Assembly: GCA_016213775.1 (NCBI GenBank)
Contig: JACQZR010000052.1
Location: 1 to 35,004 of the forward strand
Direction: 5' to 3'
DNA length: 35,004 nucleotides
DNA from: Acidobacteriota bacterium
GTDB lineage: Bacteria > Acidobacteriota > Terriglobia > Bryobacterales > Bryobacteraceae
A program made the translations under genes and the position numbers. Positions within the stretch are counted from its first letter, which is position 1; each line of letters opens with the position of its first letter. The notes below the pieces were generated by a model that worked only from the letters and a program-made list of their open reading frames with translations, made no database searches and was not told the origin of the DNA. Below, piece by piece: positions 24,578-32,035 of this stretch.

Positions 24578-25444
24578 ATGCGGAATGGATTCCTGTTGTC
24601 GGTGATGATGGGTGTGGCGGTGCTTCCGGCTGCGGCGCAGGCGCCAGTGGCCCCGCGCATTCCCGGGCAGAACGTGAACGGGATGCGTGTGTTCATCTGG
24701 GCTGGTCTCAAGACGCATACCGCCGGGCAGCACGACTATCCGCAGTTTCTCGCCGATTGGAGCAAGCTGCTGACGGATCGCGGCGCGGTGGTGAACGGCG
24801 CACTACGTCCGCCCACGCGCGAAGACCTCGAGAAGACGGACGTTGTGGTGATCTACAAAGGCGACGCCGGCTACATCACGGGCGCCGACAAGGCTGCGAT
24901 GGAGTCTTACGTGCAGCGTGGCGGCGGCCTGGTGAGCCTGCACGATGCGCTGTGCGGGCCTGAGCCGGCGCAGCTAGCCAAGTTCGTCGGAGGCGGAAAG
25001 AAGCACGGCGAGGTGAACTACACATTGGACGCCCCCGTCACTTACACCGTGATGGACAAGTCACATCCCATCATGAAAGACATGACTACGATGACGCTGT
25101 TGGACGAAGCGTTCTTTAATATGACGTGGGCTTCGGACCCCGGAATTCACGTGTTGGCCACCGCGGAGATCGCGCCCACCCGCAGTGCCGGCGAGCATCG
25201 CGGCGAGAAGGTCCCGCAGATGTGGGCCTACGAGCATCCGGTGGCAGGCGGGCAGACGGCGCGCGCGTTCGTCTGGATGCAGGGCCATTATTACGCCAAT
25301 TTCTCCAACTACCAGATCCAACGGACCCTGCTGCGCGGCATCGCCTGGGCAGCAAAGAAACCCGCTGATGAGTTGGTGGATTACGTCGCGCCTCCACGTC
25401 CCGCGCGTTCGGACGCAGGGCCACAGCAACGGACCGTCCGCTGA
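24578..25444 (+). CDS. ThuA-domain protein, exported
   Basis: A protein of 288 residues. It has a signal peptide (about 1-21, ending AAAQ) and a ThuA-like domain (PF06283 type, a class I glutamine-amidotransferase-like fold) covering about 36-260. Visible features are RVFIWAGLKTHTAGQHDYPQ, DVVVIYKGDAGYI, YVQRGGGLVSLHDAL, a HPIMKDM stretch, and MWAYEHPVAGGQTARAFVWMQGHYYANF near the end. ThuA-type proteins occur in sugar utilisation loci, and in environmental bacteria they are common beside exported dehydrogenases. The catalytic role is not established. The tail is Pro/Arg-rich. It stands alone, divergent from the VIT-VWA unit. Confidence 0.88.
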   Translation: MRNGFLLSVMMGVAVLPAAAQAPVAPRIPGQNVNGMRVFIWAGLKTHTAGQHDYPQFLADWSKLLTDRGAVVNGALRPPTREDLEKTDVVVIYKGDAGYITGADKAAMESYVQRGGGLVSLHDALCGPEPAQLAKFVGGGKKHGEVNYTLDAPVTYTVMDKSHPIMKDMTTMTLLDEAFFNMTWASDPGIHVLATAEIAPTRSAGEHRGEKVPQMWAYEHPVAGGQTARAFVWMQGHYYANFSNYQIQRTLLRGIAWAAKKPADELVDYVAPPRPARSDAGPQQRTVR

Positions 25445-25454
25445 CGCGCCGGCA

Positions 25455-26090
25455 TCAAAGCTGGTCGCGATATTGATCGAGCACGATCTTCACCAACTGG
25501 CTGCGTGTGCGCGCATTCAGCTTCTCAAACAGCCCGCGTAGCACGGCTTTGACGGAACTCTCCGATATCCCGAGATGGTCGGCGATCTCCTTATTCGCGA
25601 GCCCTTGCAGAATCAGCCGCAACACCGAAAGCTCGCGGTCGGTGAGTCGCGGGCGCGTGTCCACAGCCGCCGGGTCCACTGCGGCGAACAGTCCCCGCAG
25701 ATAGCCGGGCTCCATCACGACATCGCCCGCGGCCACCTTGCGGATGGCTTCGCAGAGAGCATCGGGCGGATTGTGTTTGTGGAAGATGCCGCGAACCCCG
25801 GCGTGAACGAGTTGCATCGCTTCGAAATCGGAAACGCCGGCCGTCACTATGAGCACCGGCGCGTTCAACTGCTGCTCCCGCGCTTTGCGCAGGAACTCCA
25901 GCGCGCGGCCGTTTCCGAGATCCACGTCCAGCAGTATCAAGTCCGGGTAAATGCCGGGAAGGGCATCGAGCGCGGAGCGGACGGAATCCGCCTTACCGAG
26001 AACGGTGAACCCGCCTTTCCCCTCCAGCACGGTGGCGAGCCCTTCGCGAAACAGCGCGTGGTCGTCGATGAGAAACAGTTTTACCGGCAT
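25455..26090 (-). CDS. Two-component response regulator, NarL/LuxR type
   Basis: A 211-residue regulator. The receiver domain (about 3-120) has Asp9/Asp10, phospho-acceptor Asp55 (LILLDVDLGNG), Thr83 and Lys105. A LuxR-type helix-turn-helix follows (about 149-207, LTDRELSVLRLILQGLANKEIADHLGIS split over two helices, then SSVKAVLRGLFEKL). The open frame extends far upstream, but ATG 26090 is right. It overlaps the kinase stop by one base (TGATG), and MPVKLFLIDDH is a normal receiver beginning. It is therefore translationally coupled to the kinase and very likely its partner. Targets are unknown. Confidence 0.95.
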   Translation of the reverse strand: MPVKLFLIDDHALFREGLATVLEGKGGFTVLGKADSVRSALDALPGIYPDLILLDVDLGNGRALEFLRKAREQQLNAPVLIVTAGVSDFEAMQLVHAGVRGIFHKHNPPDALCEAIRKVAAGDVVMEPGYLRGLFAAVDPAAVDTRPRLTDRELSVLRLILQGLANKEIADHLGISESSVKAVLRGLFEKLNARTRSQLVKIVLDQYRDQL

Positions 26091-27529
26091 CAGGAAGCCA
26101 TATGACGGGCGGTGGAGAGTTCGATCTGGAACGCCGCTCCGTGGGCCGTTGGGACGTGCCGCAAGTCGCCGCCGTAGCTGCGAAGGATCGCCCGCGACAC
26201 GTACAGGCCAAGTCCCGTGTGCCCGCTCTCTGTATAGAAGGCAGTGAACAGCCTGCTCGGGTTGACCACTCCATGGCCGGAGTCGGTGAGCTGAATGATG
26301 ACCGTATCGGCACTGGAGGATGCGGATATTTCCAGACGTCGTTCCGCGGCGCCCGCCACGGCGCGCAGGCTGTTCTGCGCCAGGTTCATCATCGACTGGA
26401 GGACTCCATATGACTCGCCTCGCGCGGGCGGAAGCGAGGCAGGGACGTTCCATCGAATGGACGCGCCGGCGTCATCCCAATCCGGCTGAATGATGATGCG
26501 CAACTGGTTCAGCACCTCATTGACGTCGATCCACGGCAGCGATTCCGAGGCACGCAGCCGCAGCTCGGTTGATGCGATTTGAGACAGCGCTTCCACCAGC
26601 CCGTTGAGCACGCGCAGGTCGTCCTGGTGTTGGAATTTCGGATCGGCGGAAAGGCGAGTGTGGACGAGTTGGATGGCCCCGCAGACGTTGCGCATCTCGT
26701 GCGAGACCGCGGCGGCAACGATCTTGTTGTTCAGCAGAAGCTGGCGCAAGTTCTGCTCCTCGCGCTCCCGCACCTCATCGGAGACGTCGACTGCGATAGC
26801 GGCCAGGCGGCGTCCGTTCGGCGTGGAATACGTGGAGAACCAGGTGTGCGCCACAAAGAGGCTACCGTTGCCGCGACGGCCCTGGCATTGCGCGGCAGTT
26901 CGAAACGTCGGCAGGTCCGACCGCAGGCTGAGCGCATCGGCCAGCACCGGGAGATGCGAAGCGATCGCGCGCCCGGGAAGATCTTGCGGAGGCAGCGCAA
27001 GCAACTCAGCCGTGGCGCGGTTGGCGGCCAGGATCCGCCCCTCCTCATCCAGCGTCAGGATGGCTGCGGGGTTGGATTGTGCCAGCGCCTTGAGATGGCT
27101 TTCCGCCTCGCGCCGGAGGTTCGCCTGCTGCTCCAGTTCGACACTGTGATGCAGGATCAGCCGCCGGTTACGCACCAGTTCCTCGACGAATAACCCCGTG
27201 GCAGCGTAGGCGAGCAGTCCCATCAGGAATCGGAGAAAAGCGTCGGTGGGAGAAGTCGCGTTGACGAATACGGAGCGAAGCAAGGCCAGGAATAGGGCGA
27301 ATCCGAGGATCTGCCAGCGGGAAAAGGCAACCGCCGCCGGTAGCATCGGAACGATGTAGAGCACGCCAAGTGAGACGTCGTCCAGGATGAGATAGTCGAG
27401 GATGATTACGATGGCGAGAAGCGTGAATGACCAGGTAAGAAGCGACAGCGGCTTAGCAGCCAGGAGCCGGCTAAGGTCACCGGCGGGAAGGGAGGTATCT
27501 GCGTTCACGATGCGACTGAAACTACCCAT
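26090..27529 (-). CDS. Membrane histidine kinase with PAS domain
   Basis: A protein of 479 residues. The N-terminal membrane region has about four hydrophobic segments (28-45, 55-70, 73-90 and 98-117). A coiled-coil linker follows (about 118-148), then a PAS domain (about 148-255, AILTLDEEGRILAANRAT). The kinase core has His277 in AAAVSHEMRNVCGAIQL, a NLAQNSLRA N-box, DSGHGVV and HTGLGLYVS. The HEMRN H-box differs slightly from the common HELRTP form but is known in this kinase group. ATG 27529 is preferred over the GTG six codons upstream because GAGG lies just before it. It overlaps the LuxR-type regulator gene. Confidence 0.92.
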   Translation of the reverse strand: MGSFSRIVNADTSLPAGDLSRLLAAKPLSLLTWSFTLLAIVIILDYLILDDVSLGVLYIVPMLPAAVAFSRWQILGFALFLALLRSVFVNATSPTDAFLRFLMGLLAYAATGLFVEELVRNRRLILHHSVELEQQANLRREAESHLKALAQSNPAAILTLDEEGRILAANRATAELLALPPQDLPGRAIASHLPVLADALSLRSDLPTFRTAAQCQGRRGNGSLFVAHTWFSTYSTPNGRRLAAIAVDVSDEVREREEQNLRQLLLNNKIVAAAVSHEMRNVCGAIQLVHTRLSADPKFQHQDDLRVLNGLVEALSQIASTELRLRASESLPWIDVNEVLNQLRIIIQPDWDDAGASIRWNVPASLPPARGESYGVLQSMMNLAQNSLRAVAGAAERRLEISASSSADTVIIQLTDSGHGVVNPSRLFTAFYTESGHTGLGLYVSRAILRSYGGDLRHVPTAHGAAFQIELSTARHMAS

Positions 27530-27644
27530 TGTGCCTCGCCAGGCCACCGGCGGCGATCGAAAGTTGCGCTCCTGACCGAAAGATAGCCGAGACTGACCGA
27601 ATGGGCAGTGGTGGTTTTCCGTCGCGCCCTGTAACCTGTGTCCT

Positions 27645-27650
27645 TAGTGT
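27645..27650 (+). promoter_or_regulatory. TANNNT element, weak possible leaderless promoter
   Basis: TAGTGT ends 8 nt before the ATG at 27659. The match to a -10 box is weak, and it is listed only because it fits the pattern seen at other starts here. Confidence 0.25.
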
Positions 27651-27658
27651 AACGCCAG

Positions 27659-29008
27659 ATGGGAATTGTCGGCCAACAGATTGCGTTGGGTGGGCTTGGG
27701 GTGCACCTGCGCGAAAGGGAAAGGAGCGCCGCGCGGACGCGCATATGGTTGCGTAGCACGTTGATCGGGTTGGGTTTGTTGCTGGCGGCTGCCATCCCCT
27801 ATTTGCCTTTCCTGAGTTTGCCGCTCATTTCCGACGGCTACCTCCAAGTGGTTTTGGGCCGGCAATACGGGCGGCCTGAGTTCTGGGGGGACCTCGCCAG
27901 CGACGTTTTATACCGCACGCGGGCGACGTCGATTCTGCTGACGGCTATCGTGGATTATCTTTGGGGTGCTGAGGCTTGGGCGCACCGGCTGTTGAACGTA
28001 TTGGTGCACGCGGGGAACGTACTGTTAGTGGCTCTGCTGGGGAGTTGGGGGAGGATCGGATGGCGGGTGTCAGTGCCCGCGGCGGTAGTGTTCGCGCTCA
28101 TCCAGAACCATCAGGAGGCAGTGGTGTGGTGCGCTTCTCTGCCCGAACTGCTGGTGTTCGGATTCGCCGTGATCGCGCTTTTGGGATGGGTCCGATGGCT
28201 CCAGGGACGTGGTTCGATTTGGTGCGCAGTCTTCGCCGCCGGATTCGCGCTGGCGCTGCTGAGCAAGGAGTCCGCCGTAGTGGTCGTGCCGGCGGCAGGG
28301 TTGATCTGGTTCGTGGAAGGGCGCAGGACACGCGCGAGTGTGGTGGTATTAGCGGTGGCGGCTGCATCCGCAGCGTTCTACAGCTATCTGATCTTCGCAG
28401 CATCGGCGACTCACCTTCACTTGAACGATGGAACCTTCTCCATTCGCGCGCCATTCTACGAAACCATGACGGTCAGTGTCTGGCGCCTGTTGATGCCTTG
28501 GGGACTGATCAGTCTGGTCGTACTTTGGGCAACCGGAGTACGGCGGCACCTGGGACGCCTCCATGCCGCCGCGATTTGGATGATGCTGTCGCTTCTGCCG
28601 TACGCGTTTCTGTCCTACATGAACCGCGTGCCGAGCCGGCACACCTATCTGGCGACGTTGGGGCTTGCTATCTTGATTGTCCCCGGGTGGATCGCGTTGC
28701 GCGGCATGAAGCGTGGCCCTGTGCTGGCCGCGTCCGTGGCCACCGCTTTTGTCATCATTAATGTGACCTATTTGTGGACGAAGAAGTTGGACCAATACCG
28801 GCAGCGCGCGGAACCGACGGAGCGGTTTCTGAAGTTCGCAGCCGAGGATCGAACGCCCGTGCGCATTGTCTGCGGGCCATATGGGGAAGAAGTATACCGG
28901 TCGGCGGCGCGAGTGCGCTTGGGAATGGGACCCGAGTTCGTCGCGGGGCGGGTTGCGGTAGAGGAAGGTAGCCAATGGAGAGAGTATTGCGACACGGCAA
29001 GGCCGTAG
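27659..29008 (+). CDS. Polytopic membrane glycosyltransferase-like protein (GT39/GT83 or TMTC-like)
   Basis: A protein of 449 residues with about ten membrane helices spread over residues 30-375 and a soluble C-terminal part. After the first helix there is an Asp in a LPLISDGYLQ loop (Asp59). Between later helices is LALLSKESAVVVV (198-210). Both are usual marks of lipid-phosphate-sugar-using C-type glycosyltransferases such as the PMT/ArnT/TMTC groups. Such enzymes take sugar from a polyprenyl-phosphate donor and transfer it to protein or lipid outside the membrane. The acceptor is unknown. It overlaps the next gene by 34 bp. That GT2 enzyme could make the lipid-linked donor, a common pairing. 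Confidence 0.78.
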   Translation: MGIVGQQIALGGLGVHLRERERSAARTRIWLRSTLIGLGLLLAAAIPYLPFLSLPLISDGYLQVVLGRQYGRPEFWGDLASDVLYRTRATSILLTAIVDYLWGAEAWAHRLLNVLVHAGNVLLVALLGSWGRIGWRVSVPAAVVFALIQNHQEAVVWCASLPELLVFGFAVIALLGWVRWLQGRGSIWCAVFAAGFALALLSKESAVVVVPAAGLIWFVEGRRTRASVVVLAVAAASAAFYSYLIFAASATHLHLNDGTFSIRAPFYETMTVSVWRLLMPWGLISLVVLWATGVRRHLGRLHAAAIWMMLSLLPYAFLSYMNRVPSRHTYLATLGLAILIVPGWIALRGMKRGPVLAASVATAFVIINVTYLWTKKLDQYRQRAEPTERFLKFAAEDRTPVRIVCGPYGEEVYRSAARVRLGMGPEFVAGRVAVEEGSQWREYCDTARP

Positions 29009-29775
29009 AGGATTTCCGGTTCGGGTTCGGATTGAGCGTGTTCTTTCCGGCCTACAATGACGCGCCTTCGCTGCCGGGGCTGCTCGCCAGGACGTTCCGC
29101 GTCCTCAACGCCCACGTCACCGATTTCGAAGTGATCGTTGTGAACGACGGCAGTGTCGACGATACTGGACGCGTGCTCGAGCAAATGCGGATGGAGTACG
29201 GCGACCGGCTTCGCATAGTCACGCATGCAGTGAATCGCGGCTATGGCGGAGCGTTGCGGAGCGGCTTCGCGGCGGCCACCAAGGAGTTCGTTTTCTATAC
29301 CGATGGCGACGGTCAGTATGATGTGCTGGAACTGCCGTCTCTGTTGCGTCTCGCCGGCCCCGACGTTGGCTTGGTGAACGGCTACAAAACCAAGCGTCAC
29401 GACCCATGGCACCGCATCTGGATCGGCGCCACCTACAACGCCTTCGCGCGCCTTCTATTTGGCGTCAAGCTGCGCGACATCGATTGTGACTACCGACTCA
29501 TCCGCCGCGCCACTCTCGAACGCATCCAACTTACCAGCACCAGCGGTACCGTATGCGTCGAACTTGTCAAGAAGATCGAGCAGACCGGAACGCGGGTGCT
29601 CGAAGTGCCGGTGAGCCACCTGCCGCGGCTATTCGGCAGTTCGCAGTTCTTCCGAATCCGGTCGCTGCTGCAGACCTTGCGGCAATTGCTGGCGCTGCAC
29701 CATACCGTGGTGCTTCGCCCGTGGTGGGACGCGGTCCGCGAAACCGCTCGCCGCGCCGTCACCCAGTCCCGCTAG
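28975..29775 (+). CDS. Glycosyltransferase family 2, polyprenyl-phosphate sugar synthase-like
   Basis: A GT2 enzyme of 266 residues with a GT-A fold. Visible are SVFFPAYNDA (21-30), VIVVNDGSVDDT (53-64), NRGYGGALRSGF, and the nucleotide-sugar and metal-binding YTDGDGQYD (Asp110, Asp112), followed by a RHDPWHR loop. It is closest in look to dolichyl-phosphate mannose synthase-type enzymes, which attach a sugar to a polyprenyl phosphate. There is no C-terminal membrane domain, so it acts at the inner face of the membrane. The ATG is preceded by GAGGAAGG and lies inside the end of the membrane glycosyltransferase gene, so the two are coupled. Confidence 0.88.
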   Translation: MERVLRHGKAVEDFRFGFGLSVFFPAYNDAPSLPGLLARTFRVLNAHVTDFEVIVVNDGSVDDTGRVLEQMRMEYGDRLRIVTHAVNRGYGGALRSGFAAATKEFVFYTDGDGQYDVLELPSLLRLAGPDVGLVNGYKTKRHDPWHRIWIGATYNAFARLLFGVKLRDIDCDYRLIRRATLERIQLTSTSGTVCVELVKKIEQTGTRVLEVPVSHLPRLFGSSQFFRIRSLLQTLRQLLALHHTVVLRPWWDAVRETARRAVTQSR

Positions 29776-30013
29776 AAATTCAACCGCAGCACGACCTGGC
29801 CGCTCCGTGGCGTCCCCACCTGCGCCTGATTCGTTGCGCACGTACTCGTAGGTGCTTCCGTGCTCTGATTGGTTCCGCTCTAAGTGGTGAAGTTGACGCC
29901 GCCGCCGGCGCGCCCGGACTCCACCTCGGAAGTGCTGCTCCGGGGGGCACACGCGTTGGTAGGGACGGGGCCGTGAAGGCTCCCGTTTTTGTGGCGACGT
30001 TTGCCGCGGCCCG
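29772..30013 (-). pseudogene. Remnant of a large outer-membrane receptor, C-terminal tail
   Basis: On the minus strand, one frame runs from about 30000 down to a TAG at 29774-29772. It ends GTPRSGQVVLRLNF, an alternating beta-strand with terminal Phe, which is the outer-membrane barrel signature seen in TonB-dependent receptor-like proteins of Acidobacteria. Only about 75 codons remain. The frame carries an internal TAG at 29882-29880 (NFTT, stop, SGTNQ) and a TAA near 30015, and no start is present. The last stop overlaps the GT2 stop on the other strand in a CTAG. I read it as the surviving tail of a larger deleted gene. The specific family is inferred only from the terminal motif. Confidence 0.5.
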
Positions 30014-30355
30014 TTAGTTGTGGCGCCGAATGGGCGAGTGGGTTGACCCGGCGTTGCTCAACTCATCCTGCAGGCGTTCATTCTCGTTCCGCAGCCGCTG
30101 GTTCTCTGCTTCCAGCGGATTCCGCCGCGACTCCGTGGCAAGATTCGCCGGCGTCAGTTTCTGCAGGACGGCGTGCATACTCTCCGGCCGGATCAAAGCC
30201 CACGCCGCGGTTACGGAGACCACCAGTAACGCCACCGTGGCGACGATCTTAGTCCTGCCCGCCTCCGCCCTATCCCGCCGATCGCCCCTCTCCATCCAAG
30301 TCCGCCAGCGCTCGGCGATCAGAACCGCCTGATTGTCATCTTTAGTGGTGGTCAT
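30014..30355 (-). CDS. Small membrane protein with C-terminal coiled coil
   Basis: A protein of 113 residues with a charged N-terminus, one membrane helix (about 36-55, KIVATVALLVVSVTAAWALI) and a C-terminal heptad-rich part (about 78-102, LEAENQRLRNENERLQDELS) that should form a coiled coil. No family is recognised. It is the last gene of the five-gene minus-strand operon, 13 bp after its neighbour. A membrane-anchored oligomerisation or scaffold role can be imagined but is not shown. Confidence 0.65.
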   Translation of the reverse strand: MTTTKDDNQAVLIAERWRTWMERGDRRDRAEAGRTKIVATVALLVVSVTAAWALIRPESMHAVLQKLTPANLATESRRNPLEAENQRLRNENERLQDELSNAGSTHSPIRRHN

Positions 30356-30368
30356 TGTTTTCCCTTCG

Positions 30369-30584
30369 TTATGAGGTGGCGGCCGCGGGCCTTCTCAGCC
30401 CCCGGGGATCGAGCAGGAGTCGCAAACGGCCGAGCAGTGACTTGCCCATGTAGAGTTCACCGTGATTCACTTTGTATCCCGGCAGTTTTGGGTCGATGAA
30501 CTCTCTGCGGAAGAGTTGATCGGCGGCCAGCGCGGTTAACAACTCCAGTTCCGATAAGGTAAGCGTAACGCTGATGGGTGTCAT
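30369..30584 (-). CDS. Hypothetical small protein
   Basis: A protein of 71 residues with a beta-like start (TPISVTLTLSELELLTALAADQLF) followed by basic sequence (GRLRLLLDPRGLRRP). No family is recognised, and there is no signal or membrane segment. It lies 28 bp after one operon gene and 13 bp before the next, so it probably belongs to the same transcript. Confidence 0.6.
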   Translation of the reverse strand: MTPISVTLTLSELELLTALAADQLFRREFIDPKLPGYKVNHGELYMGKSLLGRLRLLLDPRGLRRPAAATS

Positions 30585-30612
30585 TTCCTGCCTCGTGATT
30601 CAGTTGAGAACG

Positions 30613-30915
30613 TCACCGTTCGCGGGATTCGCGATTCGCCCGGATCGCCTTGCTTCGCGGATCATCCATCAGCAAGCGCCGTACCCGGCCATCGGATTCC
30701 TGCCATTCCTTGATAAAGTATCCGGCGTAGTCGTGGGCCAGGGTCGCGTCGCGCTTCTCCGCCAGGATGGCGATCAGACTGTGCGTGCCCGCCCTGTCAC
30801 CTTCCGCCTGTCTCGCCACAACTTCCGCGAGCACGGCGGCCACGCGGTGGAACTCCGCCGCGACATGGGTCCTGATCCGCTCCGCCCACTCGATCTGGCT
30901 TTCGGTGCCGGTCAT
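30613..30915 (-). CDS. Hypothetical small helical protein
   Basis: A 100-residue, mostly helical, charged protein with no signal or membrane segment (EWAERIRTHVAAEFHRVAAVLAE, then IKEWQESDGRVRRLLMDD). I do not recognise it. It starts 9 bp after the stop of the 227-residue gene, which marks it as an operon member. Confidence 0.6.
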   Translation of the reverse strand: MTGTESQIEWAERIRTHVAAEFHRVAAVLAEVVARQAEGDRAGTHSLIAILAEKRDATLAHDYAGYFIKEWQESDGRVRRLLMDDPRSKAIRANRESRER

Positions 30916-30924
30916 GATGGGCCC

Positions 30925-31608
30925 TCACGGCCGGAAGTTCGGCCGGTTGGTGGAGCGCGCTTTCTCCCGTTCGCGGCGCTCTTCCTCTTCCTTCTTCTTC
31001 GCCGCGTCCATGGCCCGTTGCGGCGCGTCGATTACATCCAGCCGGCGGGATTCCACGATCGCCGCCTCGGCCAGTTTAGCCGGTCCCTTGGAACTCATCA
31101 CCAGCGCGAAACTGGTTTGATCTCCCGAGCGGATCAGATTATACGAATAATCCGGATTCTCCCACCGCCCCAGTACTATCGCGCTATCGCCGTAATTGGA
31201 TCGGTAGACGATCACCGACTTCGGTTTTGTCGCCGTGCCATAAGTGGTGGAAATGGCTTCCACTAAGTCCGATTCGGTCATCCCCTCAATTTTGCTACGG
31301 TCATAAGTGGCGACAATCTGAAATAGCTCGCCATTGTGAAACCGCAACACTGCTTCCCGCAATGGATCCAGATCGCTTCCCAGCTCTTTGATCGCGTAAC
31401 CAGGCCGCCAGTCGAGTTCCTGAACCAAGGCTGGCCTTTGACAGACCAGCCTCGCCTCCGAAGCGTTCAGGTCGGCCTTCTTAGCAATAGCCTCGATAGA
31501 ATCGCCGAATCGAAATTGACGGTAGCTGGAGAAATCAGCCCCGCTTACTACCGCAGTCCATACGAAAGTGGACATCGCTGCCGCGAGAAGCCCGCGCCGG
31601 CAGGTCAT
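30925..31608 (-). CDS. Hypothetical exported protein
   Basis: A protein of 227 residues with a signal-like N-terminus (about 1-23, TCRRGLLAAAMSTFVWTAVVSGA). The body is about 165 residues with two Trp-rich strands (VQELDWRPGY, VLGRWENPDYSYNL). The C-terminal tail is highly charged (AAKKKEEEERREREKAR). I do not recognise the family. The opening FRFGDSIEAIAKKADL is reminiscent of exported proteins that track an input signal, but that is only an impression. It starts one base after the stop of the first operon gene. Confidence 0.65.
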   Translation of the reverse strand: MTCRRGLLAAAMSTFVWTAVVSGADFSSYRQFRFGDSIEAIAKKADLNASEARLVCQRPALVQELDWRPGYAIKELGSDLDPLREAVLRFHNGELFQIVATYDRSKIEGMTESDLVEAISTTYGTATKPKSVIVYRSNYGDSAIVLGRWENPDYSYNLIRSGDQTSFALVMSSKGPAKLAEAAIVESRRLDVIDAPQRAMDAAKKKEEEERREREKARSTNRPNFRP

Positions 31609-31609
31609 C

Positions 31610-31846
31610 TTATTGCCTCGTCTCCGGGGTTTGAATGGTGGGGATCGTCAGCCGTGAATTCCGTGTCCAATTCACATACGCAAGGATGACGCAGAGTGCG
31701 CTGCTGGCCACAGCCACGGAGATCGGCAGATAGCCGGTCCGTCCGGACAACAGCAGTACCGCGGGACTGAACACGAATGCCAGGGCGAGTAATGCCACGG
31801 TCAACGTGTATTGGGTTCCTGTGCTTTTCGTCTCGTTTGCGAACAT
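31610..31846 (-). CDS. Small two-helix membrane protein
   Basis: A protein of 78 residues with two hydrophobic helices (about 15-34 and 41-58) and short polar ends. No family is recognised. The ATG lies 5 nt after AGGAGG. It is the first gene of the five-gene operon and follows a near-consensus sigma70 promoter about 100 bp upstream. The stop is directly followed by the ATG of the 227-residue gene. Confidence 0.65.
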   Translation of the reverse strand: MFANETKSTGTQYTLTVALLALAFVFSPAVLLLSGRTGYLPISVAVASSALCVILAYVNWTRNSRLTIPTIQTPETRQ

Positions 31847-31949
31847 GGCAACCTCCTACGGTTGTGGTGGTGCCTAAGTGGAAGGGACAGGATCCGCTGC
31901 TTAGCTCAGAAGACCTGCGGGGGAACATTCAACTGCTCGCCTGTTAACC

Positions 31950-31978
31950 ATTATCAGTGAATTTGTCTTGCCTGTCAA
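31950..31978 (-). promoter_or_regulatory. Near-consensus sigma70 promoter of the five-gene operon
   Basis: On the minus strand, TTGACA (31978-31973), a 17-bp spacer and GATAAT (31955-31950) give a near-perfect sigma70 promoter. Transcription would start near 31943, about 97 bp before the first gene. The region is clearly more AT-rich than its surroundings. Confidence 0.8.
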
Positions 31979-31995
31979 GTGGTTTCTGTGGCAAG
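31967..31995. promoter_or_regulatory. Inverted repeat overlapping the operon promoter, possible XRE operator
   Basis: CTTGCC (31967-31972) and GGCAAG (31990-31995) form a 6-bp inverted repeat with centres 23 bp apart, about two helix turns. Together they bracket the -35 box of the five-gene operon. Such a site between divergent genes could be the operator of the XRE regulator encoded next to it. Confidence 0.35.
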
Positions 31996-32023
31996 ATTTA
32001 GTTTGATGTTTACAAATTAAAGT

Positions 32024-32029
32024 TAAGAT
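32024..32029 (+). promoter_or_regulatory. TANNNT element, possible leaderless promoter of the XRE gene
   Basis: TAAGAT ends 6 nt before the TTG at 32036. It fits the same spacing as at other leaderless-looking genes in the window and helps accept the rare TTG start. Confidence 0.4.
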
Positions 32030-32035
32030 GCGGGG

